From: Salminus brasiliensis
Taxonomy: Eukaryota > Chordata > Actinopteri > Characiformes > Bryconidae
Length of the DNA: 64,000 nucleotides
Direction of reading: 5' to 3'
Assembly: GCF_030463535.1 (NCBI RefSeq)
Contig: NC_132879.1
Coordinates: 41,973,970 to 42,037,969 of the forward strand
Numbering within the stretch: position 1 is the stretch's first letter; the number at the start of each line of letters is the position of its first letter. Shown piece by piece: positions 28,446 through 39,260 of the stretch. Both the position numbers and the translations under genes were made by a program. A model generated the notes under the pieces. That model searched no databases, had not been told where the DNA came from, and was given only the letters and a program-made list of their open reading frames with translations.

Positions 28446-29376
28446 TATAAATATGACTGACATAATAAAGTGCAGAGTCCAAAAGCCTGAGAACCCCAAA
28501 ATGACTAAGCAACTGTTATATGGTCTTTGATATATGTTTGTATGTAAGCCTAAAATCTTCAGCTTGTCTTAGGTTGGGAAAAGGTTAGGGGGTGGGTGAG
28601 TAAACAATTTAATTTGATTTATTAGCTCTTTGTTTTGTGAGTTAATTGTAGGGTTTGGGGTCTAGACCCCTAATGAGCAAGAAGGGGGCAACAATAGCTA
28701 ATAAAAACATCTTTGGTGTGTGAGGAAAAAATAGAGTGGAACTAAGAGCCTGTCATTGTTTGGTCTACACCCGATTGTGGAGAGTTATTTTTTTTTAACC
28801 CAGAGACAGGTGCAGAAGAAATACATAAGATCCTGATTTATTTTGCAGATAATATTCAAATGTAAGCAAATTTGTGATGTTACCACCTTTGCACAAAAAT
28901 GTCAAATGTGTTTGTTGAGTCTTATCCATTGTACTGAAGATTGTATTCAGAAACATAACCTGTGGAGTTCATGCAGCGTAAGTGCCATTTAAACAAAAGG
29001 GGAGTTGTACAAAGTCTCTAAATATTGTATTTTCCCAACTGGCCACATGGTGTCACTGAGGTTCAACAGGTGCATCCATAATAAAAGCATTCAGTTGTAT
29101 ATAGAGCAAAGGCGAGGAGCCTTACTTGAGGGCATGAACATATCCAACATTAATGCGTCTGCTACAATTGCCACTATGGGCAAAGTGAGTGACAAGTTAT
29201 ACTTTCTGAAAAGGTGCCTCATAAAACATCGATGAACATGTGTCACCTGGGGCTACCAGGCTTTTTTTTATTTATATTTGAGTTTAATTTAAGTTTGATG
29301 ACACCCACATTTTTTGTGAAATGTGAAAAACAAATAGAAAAAATGAAAAAGTGAAAAAATCAATTGTGTAAAGAGT
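28446..29376. other. Upstream flank of ISX; no coding feature supported
   Basis: The plus-strand frame at 29,005-29,235 (with HNKSIQLYIEQRRGALLEG) is unassigned and lacks in-frame splice sites toward ISX. This stretch is where a proximal ISX promoter/enhancer would lie. By eye I could not find a convincing retinoic-acid response element. Confidence 0.4.
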
Positions 29377-29380
29377 GTGA

Positions 29381-29387
29381 TATATAA
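29381..29387 (+). promoter_or_regulatory. Possible TATA box of ISX
   Basis: TATATAA about 190 nt upstream of the proposed ISX start codon, so a start of transcription near 29,410-29,420 would give a leader of about 160 nt. The region is AT-rich, so a chance match is quite possible. Confidence 0.25.
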
Positions 29388-29528
29388 TCCACTGCCATTT
29401 AAAGTTTGAGTTTGTCAAGAAGAAATGCTTGTTTATGGAGTTACAGAGTAAACTCACTGCTCCTCCTCCATCTTAGAAAACTAATGATGTCACGACACAA
29501 GCCTATTGCTATCAGTCTTTTGACGGAC

Positions 29529-29543
29529 ATGGAAGAGAGATAA
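29529..29543 (+). other. Tiny upstream ORF in the ISX leader
   Basis: ATG-GAA-GAG-AGA-TAA, ending 33 nt before the main ISX start codon. It would be translated first if the transcript starts further upstream and could mildly dampen ISX translation. No transcript evidence is available. Confidence 0.35.
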
Positions 29544-29576
29544 AGTGTGCTGAGGAGAGCTAAAGAAACTGAGAAA

Positions 29577-29778
29577 ATGTTAACAGTAGAAGCTGAAGTT
29601 GGACAAGCGAATGAAAGGCCATTTAAAGACAGCCCGAAACATTTGTCCCACTCTATTGAAGATATTCTGAAAAGACCTTCCTGCTTGGCTGAGAAGAGAA
29701 GACAGAAGCTTGCAGTGAACACTGCATACTCTCAGACACCTTTCGACAAGGAAGAACCTAACTCCAGGCAGTACACAG
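29577..29778 (+). CDS. isx: ISX coding exon 1
   Basis: 67 codons plus one base (phase 1). Holds the eh1-like SIEDILKRP motif and a basic stretch EKRRQK. The donor is ACACAG|GTGACT. An in-frame GTG lies at 29,547, but no ATG precedes 29,577 in this frame. Confidence 0.92.
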
Positions 29779-32700
29779 GTGACTACCTGAAAGTGTTCTT
29801 TCTTCTCTTCATTGACTCTTGCTGGATGGGCAGTATCAGTGAGCTAATATCAGTGGTTTTGTATATTGATATGTGTTTACAATTTTATACTCTACTATAT
29901 AAACTTGATTATTGATTAAGAAATGTATAGAGATTTATAAAAAAATATATATCCTGTCAGTGAATCTGCGAATGGTTACACAATGATTACAGATATTTTA
30001 ATTTATCTTACTGGTTTCTCTTACAGTTAGAAAAGGTGCCCTAAAATGGAGATTTGTATTTATCTTGTCATAGTTTGAAAGAGAGTTTGGCACATGAAAG
30101 AGTTTGTTTACTTAAAAACGTTCTTCAATATAAAAAGGGCCAATTCCAAAACCTCAAAAGTGTTACATAACAGAAGCTGCAGCACAGTAAACTGTATGAC
30201 CTTACGGGAGAATATGGTATTGTTGATACTTGTAACAGTGGAAACAGCGCATCACCTCCAGACTTCACACTTTAGCTAGTTATTGGAATAAGGAATGCTG
30301 TGCAACCAGACCCTGTGACTGCGGGTTTTCCTGTGCCACTTTTTTACAAAGGGGGGCTCAAATTCAGATGAAGAGTAAGCCATTGAGAGACAAGAGAGTT
30401 TGAGCTAGGCTAAATGGTAATGAAGTGGTTTTTGGCATATCTTCTTTTTAACGTCTGCTCCCTCAAAAACAAACTACATTACTTTATCACTTCTTTTCTG
30501 ATATGACTTGAGAAAGCCAAGCCTGGGGAAACGAGCAGGTGCTAGGCTAAAAGCTAAGTCGGCCAAGGAGACACAGAGAAGACAACACTAACCAGCATTT
30601 TATTGGCTGTGTTTACAGCCAATAAAAGCAGAGCTTTTCCCACAAACCCCACATTAAAGAAATTATGGTGTGTTTCTTTATAAGCCAAAATAACAAGGTT
30701 GTAAATAGTCTTGTAAAATTACAATCGAGCGTTTTTCACCACAACCAAAGTTGCATATTTACTATTTCAAAGAACAACTAGTAAGTTTGACTAGTAAAAA
30801 AAAAGAACTGCTGTATTAACATAGTAGTTTACACATTGTCCTCGCACAGTGTGTCGGCCAAGTCACAGAAGGGTCCGGACCACGTTCACAGTGGCCCAGC
30901 TGGAAGAGTTGGAGCGTGTTTTTCAGGACACTCACTACCCAGATGTACACACAAGAGACCAGCTTGCCACACGCACCCAACTGTCTGAGGGAAAAGTTCA
31001 AGTAAGTTTGTAAGGTTTTCAGTAAACACCAACTCCTTCTGCTACACCACACCTGCAAAAATGAAATCCTTTAAATTATTATTTTTTAAAGCTAATTAGC
31101 AGGGATGCACTGATACTGCCTTTTCTCTTATTATATGAATACTGACAAATCATGTATAAGTGTCTGCAAATATTTGCTGGGTCCCAACTCTATCTATTAA
31201 TACCTTTCCACTTGATACATTTTACATGGTTAAAGACAGTGTTCTGTGTCACAAATAAAATAGAATAAGCTTGAAAGAACAGCATTTACGCAAAACTGCC
31301 ATAGTATAGATACCAGTAGGGTACAATAAAGCACAACAAAACTGCTTATCTCAAGCATGAAATAATAAAGCTGTTAAAGATAGAAAGTGAATTATTTAAC
31401 AGCTTCTATGGAAAAAGTCAGACTCAATTGACCTCACTTATCACCAATTTGTGTTTTCAAATGCCAATATACAGACAGTTTATACAGTATGTGCTCTGGA
31501 TACAAAGCACAATTTTCACTGATCAAATGTAAACTCATATATGCTCACTGGCAGTGTATTGATAAAGCTTCAAGAGTATTGATCTAGGATCTATTCTCTT
31601 TAGTATGGTCATATTAAATACATGTATTGGGTCTAACACAAACACTCCAGAAGACAGAATAACAAAGTTTCATTAGCATTGCACAGTATTGGGGCCAATC
31701 AGCAATGTTGTTTTTTAGTATGATGGCATTCAAAAACATGATTTGCATTGGGCAGATCCTTCAACATGACCAGTGTTGGCCAAAATCATTTAGACTGTCA
31801 TTCAGACTGCTTTAATGTGAAATACGTTTTACGTTTTAAATATGTTTTTATTTATTTGAGTAATAACATTTTACATACAAAATACCTGTCAAGATATCAA
31901 GATACTTCACTTCAGAGAGATGCCTCAAACAAATAGTCAGTTTCCTTTCTTAAAATGTGATGTGCTCTCAGTCTTCAGGCATCTGCCCATAACAAACAGA
32001 TATGCAGATATACAATTTGAAAACAGAACTGTGACACTAATTTGTTGCTGAAGCTCATAGGATTTTATGTGAAATAAAACACTGACAATAATTTTAGAGC
32101 ACAAAAGTACTTTAATTCAAGGCTTGAATTACATTAAGAATCATATAATAATCACAAGTCTTTTCTAGACATGCTCACATTCACATTAAACATTGCTTAA
32201 ACATTGTTTTTGGTATCAGTTGTTTAATACAGCATTGCCTGTTATAAGTGTTCAGGTATTTATGGTTTATATATTGTGTTCTGCTGGGTGTCTAGATTTG
32301 GTTCCAGAACAGAAGAGCAAAGTGGAGGCGAACGGAAGCTCAGGGAGGAAATGTTGGACAGCTGTGCCCAAACAAGAACAAATGTCCTCTTCTCACCACT
32401 CCGCTCTTCTTCACTCCAGTAAGCCTTCTTCTTTAGCCATTATCGGACTTCTTTCATGTCCAGCAAAAGTGTTAATTCCTTTACTTTAGATGAAGTATAG
32501 ATAATCGTATACACGCTGTGAGCCTTTCTATCTGCATTGGTCCATTCTACATAAGCTCCATCAGCTATTAGAGTATTGCAAGTAATTGTACACATGGTAA
32601 TCAAATCATACCCACTGGATATTGTTTTGTATATTTTGTATAAAAGTTTCCATATACATTACAGAATATACAGTGGATGTAAATGTAGTTTATAAAGTTA

Positions 32701-33203
32701 AAATTCATTTTGTGATCAAAAATAGTCTAAAAAGAACTAATTTCAATTTCTGTGGTGATAAATGCTGGATAAATACTGAATTTACCTGTGATTCAGTGTC
32801 AAACTCAATTTAGAGATGTAAACTCCAATCCAACAATACTGTCACATGTGCTTGGAGAAATTAATAAAGGGTAAAAACAAAAAATATCTATGACTTTGTG
32901 TGTGGGTGTTCTCTTTGAGTGTTTATACTAGCAGTTCTAGGTCAGCAGGGAGTTTAATGTTTGTAAATAAAATAACTTGCAAAAATATTAAAAATATATT
33001 TATTTTCCAACCATTTCTAACAGGCCCAGAGCCTCACCTTACAGGAGAAGCCTCATCTGCCTGGCTCACCCTGTCCTTCCATTTTTCCATATGAGTGCAG
33101 CACTCGAAAACTTTACAGTGGAATTCAACAGATCCATGGGTCCCACTACCTCCCCTGGCTCCCCTGTCTTACACCTCCAAGATTACATAATGTTACATCA
33201 TGA
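29577..33203 (+). CDS. isx: ISX, intestine-specific homeobox transcription factor (4 coding exons, complete)
   Basis: Joined exons 29577-29778, 30850-31001, 32296-32418 and 33024-33203 give 218 aa in one frame. Residues 22-34 ([13 protein letters not shown]) match the N-terminal ISX motif and resemble an eh1/octapeptide Groucho-binding site. The homeodomain spans about residues 73-132: RRVRTTFT at the start, [13 protein letters not shown] in helix 2 and [12 protein letters not shown] in helix 3, with Gln at position 50. It is split after VQ by a phase-0 intron, as is usual in paired-type homeoboxes. The 86-residue tail is Pro-rich. Known of the family: gut-specific repressor, induced by retinoic acid, that lowers SCARB1 and BCO1 expression. 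The human protein is 245 aa, so the length is normal. The ATG at 29,577 was chosen as the first ATG in this frame, with A at -3. The main alternative would be another paired-like Q50 homeobox, but the THYPDVH and SIEDILKRP stretches favour ISX. Confidence 0.93.
29779..30849 (+). other. ISX intron 1
   Basis: 1,071 nt, starting GTGACT and ending CTCGCACAG. Contains a 13-bp inverted repeat at 30,598-30,627 carrying ATTGG/CCAAT cores and TTTATTG sites (see separate entry). Otherwise no recognised element. Confidence 0.85.
30598..30627. promoter_or_regulatory. Perfect palindrome with CCAAT and TTTATTG cores in ISX intron 1
   Basis: The arm TTTTATTGGCTGT (30,598-30,610) is followed by GTTT and the exact reverse complement ACAGCCAATAAAA (30,615-30,627). 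Each arm holds a CCAAT-box core and a TTTATTG motif of the kind bound by CDX/HOX-type homeodomains. CDX factors act in gut, which makes a role in ISX control plausible, but this is inference only. Confidence 0.35.
30850..31001 (+). CDS. isx: ISX coding exon 2 (homeodomain helices 1-2)
   Basis: The first base pair completes a Val codon begun in exon 1. It then encodes [20 protein letters not shown] onward to EGKVQ, the N-terminal arm and helices 1 and 2. The donor is GTTCAA|GTAAGT, a strong consensus, in phase 0 inside the homeobox. Confidence 0.96.
31002..32295 (+). other. ISX intron 2 with MITE remnant
   Basis: 1,294 nt. At about 31,099 it carries 'agggatgcactgatactg', similar to the terminus of a widespread fish hAT-like MITE ('gggatgcaccgatac'). 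I could not find its opposite end. The acceptor is GGGTGTCTAG with a modest pyrimidine tract. Confidence 0.75.
32296..32418 (+). CDS. isx: ISX coding exon 3 (homeodomain helix 3)
   Basis: 41 codons, phase 0 on both sides, starting [18 protein letters not shown], the DNA-recognition helix. The donor is ACTCCA|GTAAGC. If the donor is not used, the frame stops six codons later, which would remove the C-terminal tail. Confidence 0.95.
32419..33023 (+). other. ISX intron 3
   Basis: 605 nt of AT-rich sequence between GTAAGC and CTAACAG. No element recognised. Confidence 0.85.
33024..33203 (+). CDS. isx: ISX coding exon 4 (C-terminal tail, stop)
   Basis: 59 codons then TGA. Starts [19 protein letters not shown] and later contains [16 protein letters not shown], a Pro- and aromatic-rich tail of the kind at the end of ISX. 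The phase agrees with exon 3. An alternative acceptor TTACAG lies 24 nt inside, but the first AG gives the clean join. Confidence 0.82.
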   Translation, partial: AQSLTLQEKPHLPGSPCPSIFPYECSTRKLYSGIQQIHGSHYLPWLPCLTPPRLHNVTS

Positions 33204-33274
33204 TATTGCACCTTTGTGATTTATTACCTGCATTCCAATACTTTTCTATGAAACTCTAAGTTTTAAAATATCAG

Positions 33275-33280
33275 AATAAA
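33275..33280 (+). terminator. Candidate ISX polyadenylation signal
   Basis: AATAAA 72 nt after the ISX stop codon. It is the nearest canonical hexamer. Further AATAAA hexamers, such as near 33,793, could serve as alternatives. Confidence 0.55.
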
Positions 33281-35213
33281 CGTTTCACAAATGCAGTAAT
33301 CATGTTTGTACACATCTGTAACATGGTACATACATGTTGGACTCAAACAACCCAACATAGTGTATATAATATAACTTTTGTGCCTGTTTGTTACTAACTA
33401 CCCAGCTCAGTTTGTTTAGATAGTGTTGGATTAACAATATTGTGGATGTGGGAGTGTTTGTTTTTACTGTGTTTGTTTAGAAGAAGACGAAGAACAAAAG
33501 ATAAAAGAAGAGAAAAAGGAATGATAATAAGAGTAATATAAACAGCGAGTAATATTTATCATTTCAAACAATCCAACAATGCATAGGAATCCTTAAAGAA
33601 ACGTAGAGAGACATGGAAATATGTCATTGTTATTAGGAGATCATTTCTTTTTACTTCTTCATCTTTTTCTTTTTCTTATTTGTATTCTTATTTTATTTTT
33701 TCTTATTATTATTATATTATATATTTTTTCATTTGTTTGTTATTTTCATTTATTTGTTACAAATTGTGTGTCCTTATTTTTGAAAACATTGAAATAAATA
33801 TCATTGCATTCACCATGTGTTTAAATATCTTCATTTGTAATGTTTTACTTTTGTAAAGTATTACATAACTATTTCATATAATAACTTATGTACGGGTGCC
33901 CCCTATGCAACATTTCCCCACTGTGGGACTAATAAAGGATTATCTTAATATAGTTATTATTATTATTATTGTCATAACAAAAAAAAAAGGTCTGAGTGGG
34001 AAGAAGTACTAGTATCAGTCATTTCTGAGTAATCCGAAGTTTTATTAATAGTTACCACACAATAGGTCCTCTAAATGTTTCTAAATTAGCCTCAGGTTTG
34101 AGTGTTTTCTTTTTTTTTTTTCTTTCTTTTTTTTTTTTTTTTGATTGTATAACTATAATAATATTTCGCTGCCGTCCAAAGAAAAATGCATCTCGGTTTT
34201 TGTCTGTTTTTAGTTTTCACACTAAACACTGTAGCTGTTCTGCACACTGTGTAAATAATTCTGGATGAATAAACATATAGAAATGCTCTATATTACTTGT
34301 AATAAACTCTTATTTTATATTGACTTCCATTCAAAGTTCAGAACATTTTTGCCTTGTCCTATAAAGTCACAGTTCTGGAGATAAATGGTTTTCTCTGGAC
34401 AGTGACACTTTCTATGTTATGTGGCCAATATTTATTATTTTTTTCTCTGAACATCCCTGATTGCGCCTTTTGTCACTTCCTATTATAACATTTGTACAGC
34501 CTTTTTAACATTTGAACATGTTGAAGCAGAAGGCAGAAGGCAGAGGGTATGTGAGTGTGTACATGGACAGTATGTGTTTCTAAGGGCAGTCAGAGAACTG
34601 CATATGACCACAAATTAGATTAGCTTAATGCTTGTTTATTGCCAGTGTTCTGTTCATTGGTTTATCTCCTTTAGAGATATTCATTCTTCAACTGACATGG
34701 CGTTACACATTGATTTTGTTGTTGAGACGTCTAATAATCGCTGAATTGGTTTATTACCCCTTTACCGATAAGGTGTGAGCTTATCATAATTTGTGAGGGT
34801 TCACAGGCAGGTCAGGACATGGTGAGAGAGTGTAAGAAGGGCAGCACACGCTCTGTGATTTCAGATAACAAAGAGCAAGATGACAAAAAAAAATTGAACT
34901 GCCATAAGGTTTTCGAAATTGAGACAGTGCTTTCTTCTGCAGGCTGAGTAAGCAGAAACACTCTGGCTAGTTGTTTTTTTGATCAAGTTTTCTATATTCT
35001 CAGATAGAAAACCTGCAATGTGTGATTGGATTTGTATTTTATGATTATCTAATAGATGCCCATATCTGGAACTGGCCTAGATTACCTTGACCATCAACAC
35101 TGTCTCCATTACATAAACAGCGTTCTTCTTTTTTAAGAGCAAACTGCATCAAAACATTCAGGCTTACATCTTCATTGCACAACAACTCTAGCAAATCTTT
35201 CAGAAACACTTTT
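33281..35213. other. ISX-BICD1 intergenic DNA, part 1, with a LINE tail
   Basis: About 33,890-33,965 reads 'catttccccactgtgggactaataaaggattatctta', the 3' end shared by fish LINEs, followed by a TTA-rich tail. An interrupted T-rich run lies at 34,105-34,142. No open frame of note. Confidence 0.65.
33890..33970 (+). mobile_element. LINE 3' tail
   Basis: Contains TTTCCCCACTGTGGGACTAA, then TAAAGGATTATCTTA, the recognisable 3' terminus of a fish LINE family. A second copy of the same terminus lies at 40,165-40,282 with a longer tail. Confidence 0.7.
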
Positions 35214-35292
35214 ATTAAAACAAGGCCACAAAATGTGCTAGATTACAGATTCACAATCTCTAATCTAGCACATTTTGGGGCCTTGTTTTAAT
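35214..35292. repeat. Near-perfect 79-nt hairpin
   Basis: The left arm runs from ATTAAAACAAGGCC (35,214) to GCTAGATTA (35,245). The right arm, from TAATCTAGC (35,261) to GGCCTTGTTTTAAT (35,292), is its reverse complement with one mismatch in 32 bp. The stem extends inward by AGATT/AATCT around a CAC loop after one more mismatch. It may be a foldback MITE or a miRNA-like hairpin; no coding potential. Confidence 0.8.
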
Positions 35293-35342
35293 TATTCTGG
35301 AAGAGCAAGACTTAAACCCTCAATCCATGAATTTCTAGTGAT

Positions 35343-35928
35343 GCCGCTGTGTTCTACCACATCCCGAAAGTGTTCTTTTGGATTCAGATCTGGTTACTGG
35401 AAAGGCTAATCAAGAACACTAAACAACCAAATTCATTAAACCAGTTTAAGAGACATTGTGGCATGGTTCTTTATTATTCTGAGGTAGCTATTAGAAGATG
35501 AGTAAACTGTGCTCTGGTTAACTAAGGTGGTCTTCTGCCGTTGTAGCCCGTCCGCTTCACGGTTTGACATGTTGTGCATTTTGAGATTCTTTCTGTACAA
35601 TTGTACTGAGAGGTCATCTGAGTTACTGTAACCTTTCTTGCTCATTAACAAGGCATTTCTTTCAGCAGAACTGTTGCTCAGGATGTTTTTTCTTTATTGC
35701 ATCATTCTGAGTAAACTCTAGAGACTGTTGTGTTGAAAATCCCAGGAGATCAGAGGTTCTAGCATTACATTGCGATCACATTTTTACCTCATTCTGAAAG
35801 TTAATGTAAACATTACTTGAACTGCTGGCCCATATCTACATGACTGAATGCATTGCTCTGCTGCCACTGATTAGATAACTGCATAGGTTGCGCAGGTGTA
35901 CGGATGTTTGTAATAAAGTGCTTTGCAA
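35343..35928 (-). mobile_element. Tc1-like transposon, decayed copy C
   Basis: Same family as the elements at 13,024 and 21,302. On the minus strand it shows the order 'gtgttcttgattagcc' (3' part), 'atgcacaacatgtcaaacc', 'tacaacggcagaagacc' and the start-side block 'gatctcctgggattttcaacacaacagtctctagagtttactcagaatg'. It contains only the short frame at 35,436-35,651 and large deletions, so it is non-functional. Confidence 0.75.
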
Positions 35929-38657
35929 TTTATGTATTCAGTATTTTTCTGATGCTATAAAAATTAAAGTATGAATAATAATTATGGAATAATTCCATAA
36001 TAATGGATACATTGACTGAAAATTAAAAGTACAGAATTATGGTGTATTGTATGAGGTCATATCAGTATTGTGCCAATTATGTGACAATGCTGTGCTTATA
36101 CATTTTCACTGCCTTTATCAACACCACTTGCCAAATGTGTCTGCCCACTGAAATCTTTCTGTTCTCCTGCTCTGCAACCGGCTTGCTCAGAACTATTTAA
36201 GTCATGTATCCTTCCTTGTCCACCTCATTTAGCTGGGCTGCTCTGAGGAATGCCCTCCTCAGCACACTGCTGGACATGATCATTGGCACCCATCAATCAA
36301 TTTGGCTACATGGTCCTTTGTTCGAGGAAAACTGTTTCTGTCCGGGATCACCCCTAACAGGCATTTTCCTGCCTTTTAATGTTAGATCCTGACTAATCTA
36401 GTGCTCATAAACTATATGGATCATCCACATCAAGGCACCAGTAGACCATCAGCAAAAACAAAAATCAGCTGCAGTATGTTACTGGCAGCACTGTCCACAC
36501 AACTGTAAGTCTATGCTTCACAGATTTGTTCTAAATATGTTCCTCAGTGCTGGTTTAAAAACAAAGAAAAGTGTATGGTTCTTCCACTGGTAAAACAGAA
36601 CGTTTCAGTAATAGTTTTATAAAGTTTCAGATATTCTGAAATTTTTCATGTGTCACTGTAAAATTGTTCCACACTGCAGACTCTCAACTCTTTTATTTAC
36701 CTTCTAAGAATGTCCTCACTGCTGCCAGCTGGGAATAATGTCTGTTAATGGGGCCGTGTAGGCCAACAGATGGTGCTCTGATCACTGTGGTTAAAACTTA
36801 GACCCCTGTCCGTGAAGAACAGATCACTGGTCATGTACAGTTAGTAAATCTTTTTCAGATTTACTTTGATCGCTGTTGATGGTAAGACAGTGTGTACTGA
36901 AATAGGCCAGATCGAGGTGTGGGCATTGCTCATGCTGTGTTTTTACAACTGTAGTCTTGCCTTGACATTACTACTCCCTTAAGTGTTCAACTTTTCAACC
37001 CAACCTTATCTACATTTACAGCTACCTGACACTGACGTGAACTCTGCATTACCATGCGCTTATCAGACCTGCTTTCTGACTATGGCAATAAAATTGACCC
37101 AAAGCTTTATTAAATTCCATTGGCTTTAAAAAAATGTTTCACAGGATATGTTGTTTATTTTATCAGTCATAAAGATTCAGATGAAGCGGTGGCTGTAAAA
37201 TAGCGTAAGGTATGTGGCACATGCAGTGATAGTTAATCATGTTACAGCTGTCATATAGAACAGAAAGCCACCAACACTCCACTGTGAAACTCTGGCATAT
37301 AAACTACAATGATTAGCACCACATGCGGAAACTGCCCTAAGATGTCGAATTTATAAGCACCTGAACTTTAAACAGTCCTGCCTTCCAGGTGGCTATTTAC
37401 TTGGTTTATCTTCTATTTTAATTGATTTATTGTTTACCTTTTACTGCTTGGATTAAGAAATATGCATGATGTTGAAAACATCACATTACATTTTGTAAAA
37501 AGTTTTTTTATCTTAATAATTATAATTTGTAATTATAATATCTTAATAATGATTAATATGTAATGTCATAATCTATTGTTTATTTTTCATTGTGTCATCT
37601 TAGGAGTTTTTTTTTTCTTGCCACAGTTGCCTCTGGCTTGCTCACACTGGTCCTTGCACATCATATTGCCCTGTTTTAATGATGACCATATGTTCAGGCC
37701 TTTTCTCAGATGTTCTGTTCAAGGTTACTGTTGGGAGTTTCTGCTGTGTTGGGAAGACTCCTGCTAGGCAGAACTGTGAATGAAGAAGTGATTCATGCCA
37801 CAAGTCTGTCTTGCCTGTTTTAGCCTGCTTTGTTTTTGGGCATATTTTTCATTTTTCATTATCTTTTGCCTTAAGTTCAGCTTTTATGTGAGGTATGTTT
37901 CTGCATGATTTTATTTAAATATAAATTTTTTCTTAACTATTTTTCTTTTTATGTTACTGTAATACTGAAATTATAATGCGGACAAAAGCAATGATGTACA
38001 ATGTTCGCCCAAAAAAATAGCTTAGATTTATCCTGTTTCATGGCCACCATTTGCTGCATTACAATTTAAACTGCCTTTCATGGCCTTACAACAGGACATT
38101 TTTTGTGTAGATTAATTAATTTTTTTTTATCATCATGCAATACCAATTATGCAGACATAATGCAATTATAATAAATAAATTATTTCCAGTGATATCATGC
38201 TATCTCTCTCTCTCTCTCCCTCTCCTTCTTTCTCATTCGACTGTTTGAGTTTTAGCCTGTCAATTTCTTTTGGGTCATATAATTTTTTTTTATTTTTCTT
38301 CATTACTTTCAAAATTTGCCTCCTGGGCCTTCTTCCCTGGCCATTTTTACAGCCATTTGTTATGTCTATGTGTTTTTCATACAATTCTAAATATGTTATC
38401 AGAAATCTAAACAGTGATGTAAGTATAAAAGCAGATCAGTGTGTCCAGTAGCAGTATATAAATTCACATGCACTGTCTGCAGATTGCAGTTCTATTGTCG
38501 CTTGTGGTTGCAATATATCAACATGCCAATGCTCTAATTGGTTACTTTGTGTTTAACATCCATTTTATATTTAAAAACCTAAAACCTTTGGTTATATAAA
38601 TAAGTTATATTAAACGTTTCCCAAGGATGAAAAATACTTTTATATTGTAGTCAGACA
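35929..38657. other. ISX-BICD1 intergenic DNA, part 2
   Basis: Holds a dispersed repeat at 36,719-36,797, a CT-rich run at 38,202-38,222 and unassigned short frames (36,204-36,392; 37,576-37,767; 38,197-38,451). The frame at 36,204 (FSWAALRNALLSTLLDMIIG) has no match I can name. Confidence 0.5.
36719..36797 (+). repeat. Dispersed repeat, copy 1 of 2 in the window
   Basis: Starts CTGCTGCCAGCTGGGAATAA and ends GGTTAAAAC. The same order of words (CTGCCAGCTGGG, TGTC-TTAATG, AGATGGTGCTCTG, CACTGTGGTTAAAACT) recurs at 53,074-53,152. The class is not known to me. Confidence 0.7.
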
Positions 38658-38670
38658 AATTATTATTATT

Positions 38671-38701
<31 letters not shown>

Positions 38702-38702
38702 T
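38658..38702. repeat. Self-complementary (TTA)n-(TAA)n repeat
   Basis: A run of ATT triplets switches to AAT triplets in the middle, so the first part can pair with the second as a hairpin. It lies about 200 bp upstream of the BICD1 promoter region. Confidence 0.9.
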
Positions 38703-38931
38703 AAAATTACTTTTCACACTAAATCAGAAGAACAGCTGATTTACTGATTTTACTCATTAATACTATAAAAAAATATCAGAAGATTAATAAATCAAATCAA
38801 TATTGTAAAATAAGACAATTACATGGTCTTGGAAGCAATTCTATTTCCCCTGTAGCCGCTGCTGTGTTCCTCGATCACGGTGTGAACCCCTGAGCCACAG
38901 CCGAAGAGCATCCCTCCCCGCTGGGATGCGC

Positions 38932-38939
38932 TGACGTCA
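38932..38939. promoter_or_regulatory. Consensus cAMP-response element (CRE)
   Basis: TGACGTCA, the full palindromic CREB/ATF site, within the CpG-rich promoter 332-339 nt before the BICD1 start codon. Intact CpG inside the site fits an unmethylated promoter. Confidence 0.6.
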
Positions 38940-39015
38940 CGACCAGCCGGATGGCAGCAAGTTAGTTAGAGGGGCCAGTTTGTGCTTTAGAGAGAGAGGT
39001 GGCGCACCGATCCCC

Positions 39016-39054
39016 ATGAATAAGCAGAAAAAGAAGAGAAAGAAAAGATGCTAG
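39016..39054 (+). other. Upstream ORF in the BICD1 leader
   Basis: An ATG-to-TAG frame of 12 sense codons, MNKQKKKRKKRC, extremely basic. Further short uORFs begin at 39,095 (ATG-AGT-TAA) and 39,144 (nine codons, MSARVSVLR). They matter only if transcription begins upstream of 39,016. Confidence 0.4.
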
Positions 39055-39228
39055 GCCGTAACCGTGACTGGACACCTCGCAAGGACGTTCGCTGAGATGA
39101 GTTAACGGCTCCTCGTCACCATCACTCTCGCTATCGCTGCCGGAATGTCCGCACGGGTTTCTGTACTGCGGTGAATCTGGGCTTTGTAGCGTTGCGGCCT
39201 GGCCGTCGACTGAAGGGAGCTCCGCGGC

Positions 39229-39260
39229 GGAGGAGGAGGAGGAGGAGGAGGGGAGAGGGG
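39229..39260 (+). repeat. (GGA)n run in the BICD1 5'UTR
   Basis: About eight GGA units followed by GGGGAGAGGGG, ending about 10 nt before the ATG. Such runs can form G-quadruplexes in RNA; whether this one does is unknown. Confidence 0.85.

Noticed and set aside
29547..29576. Ten extra in-frame codons before the ISX ATG
   Set aside because: The extension begins with GTG, not ATG, so the start at 29,577 is preferred for a vertebrate gene.
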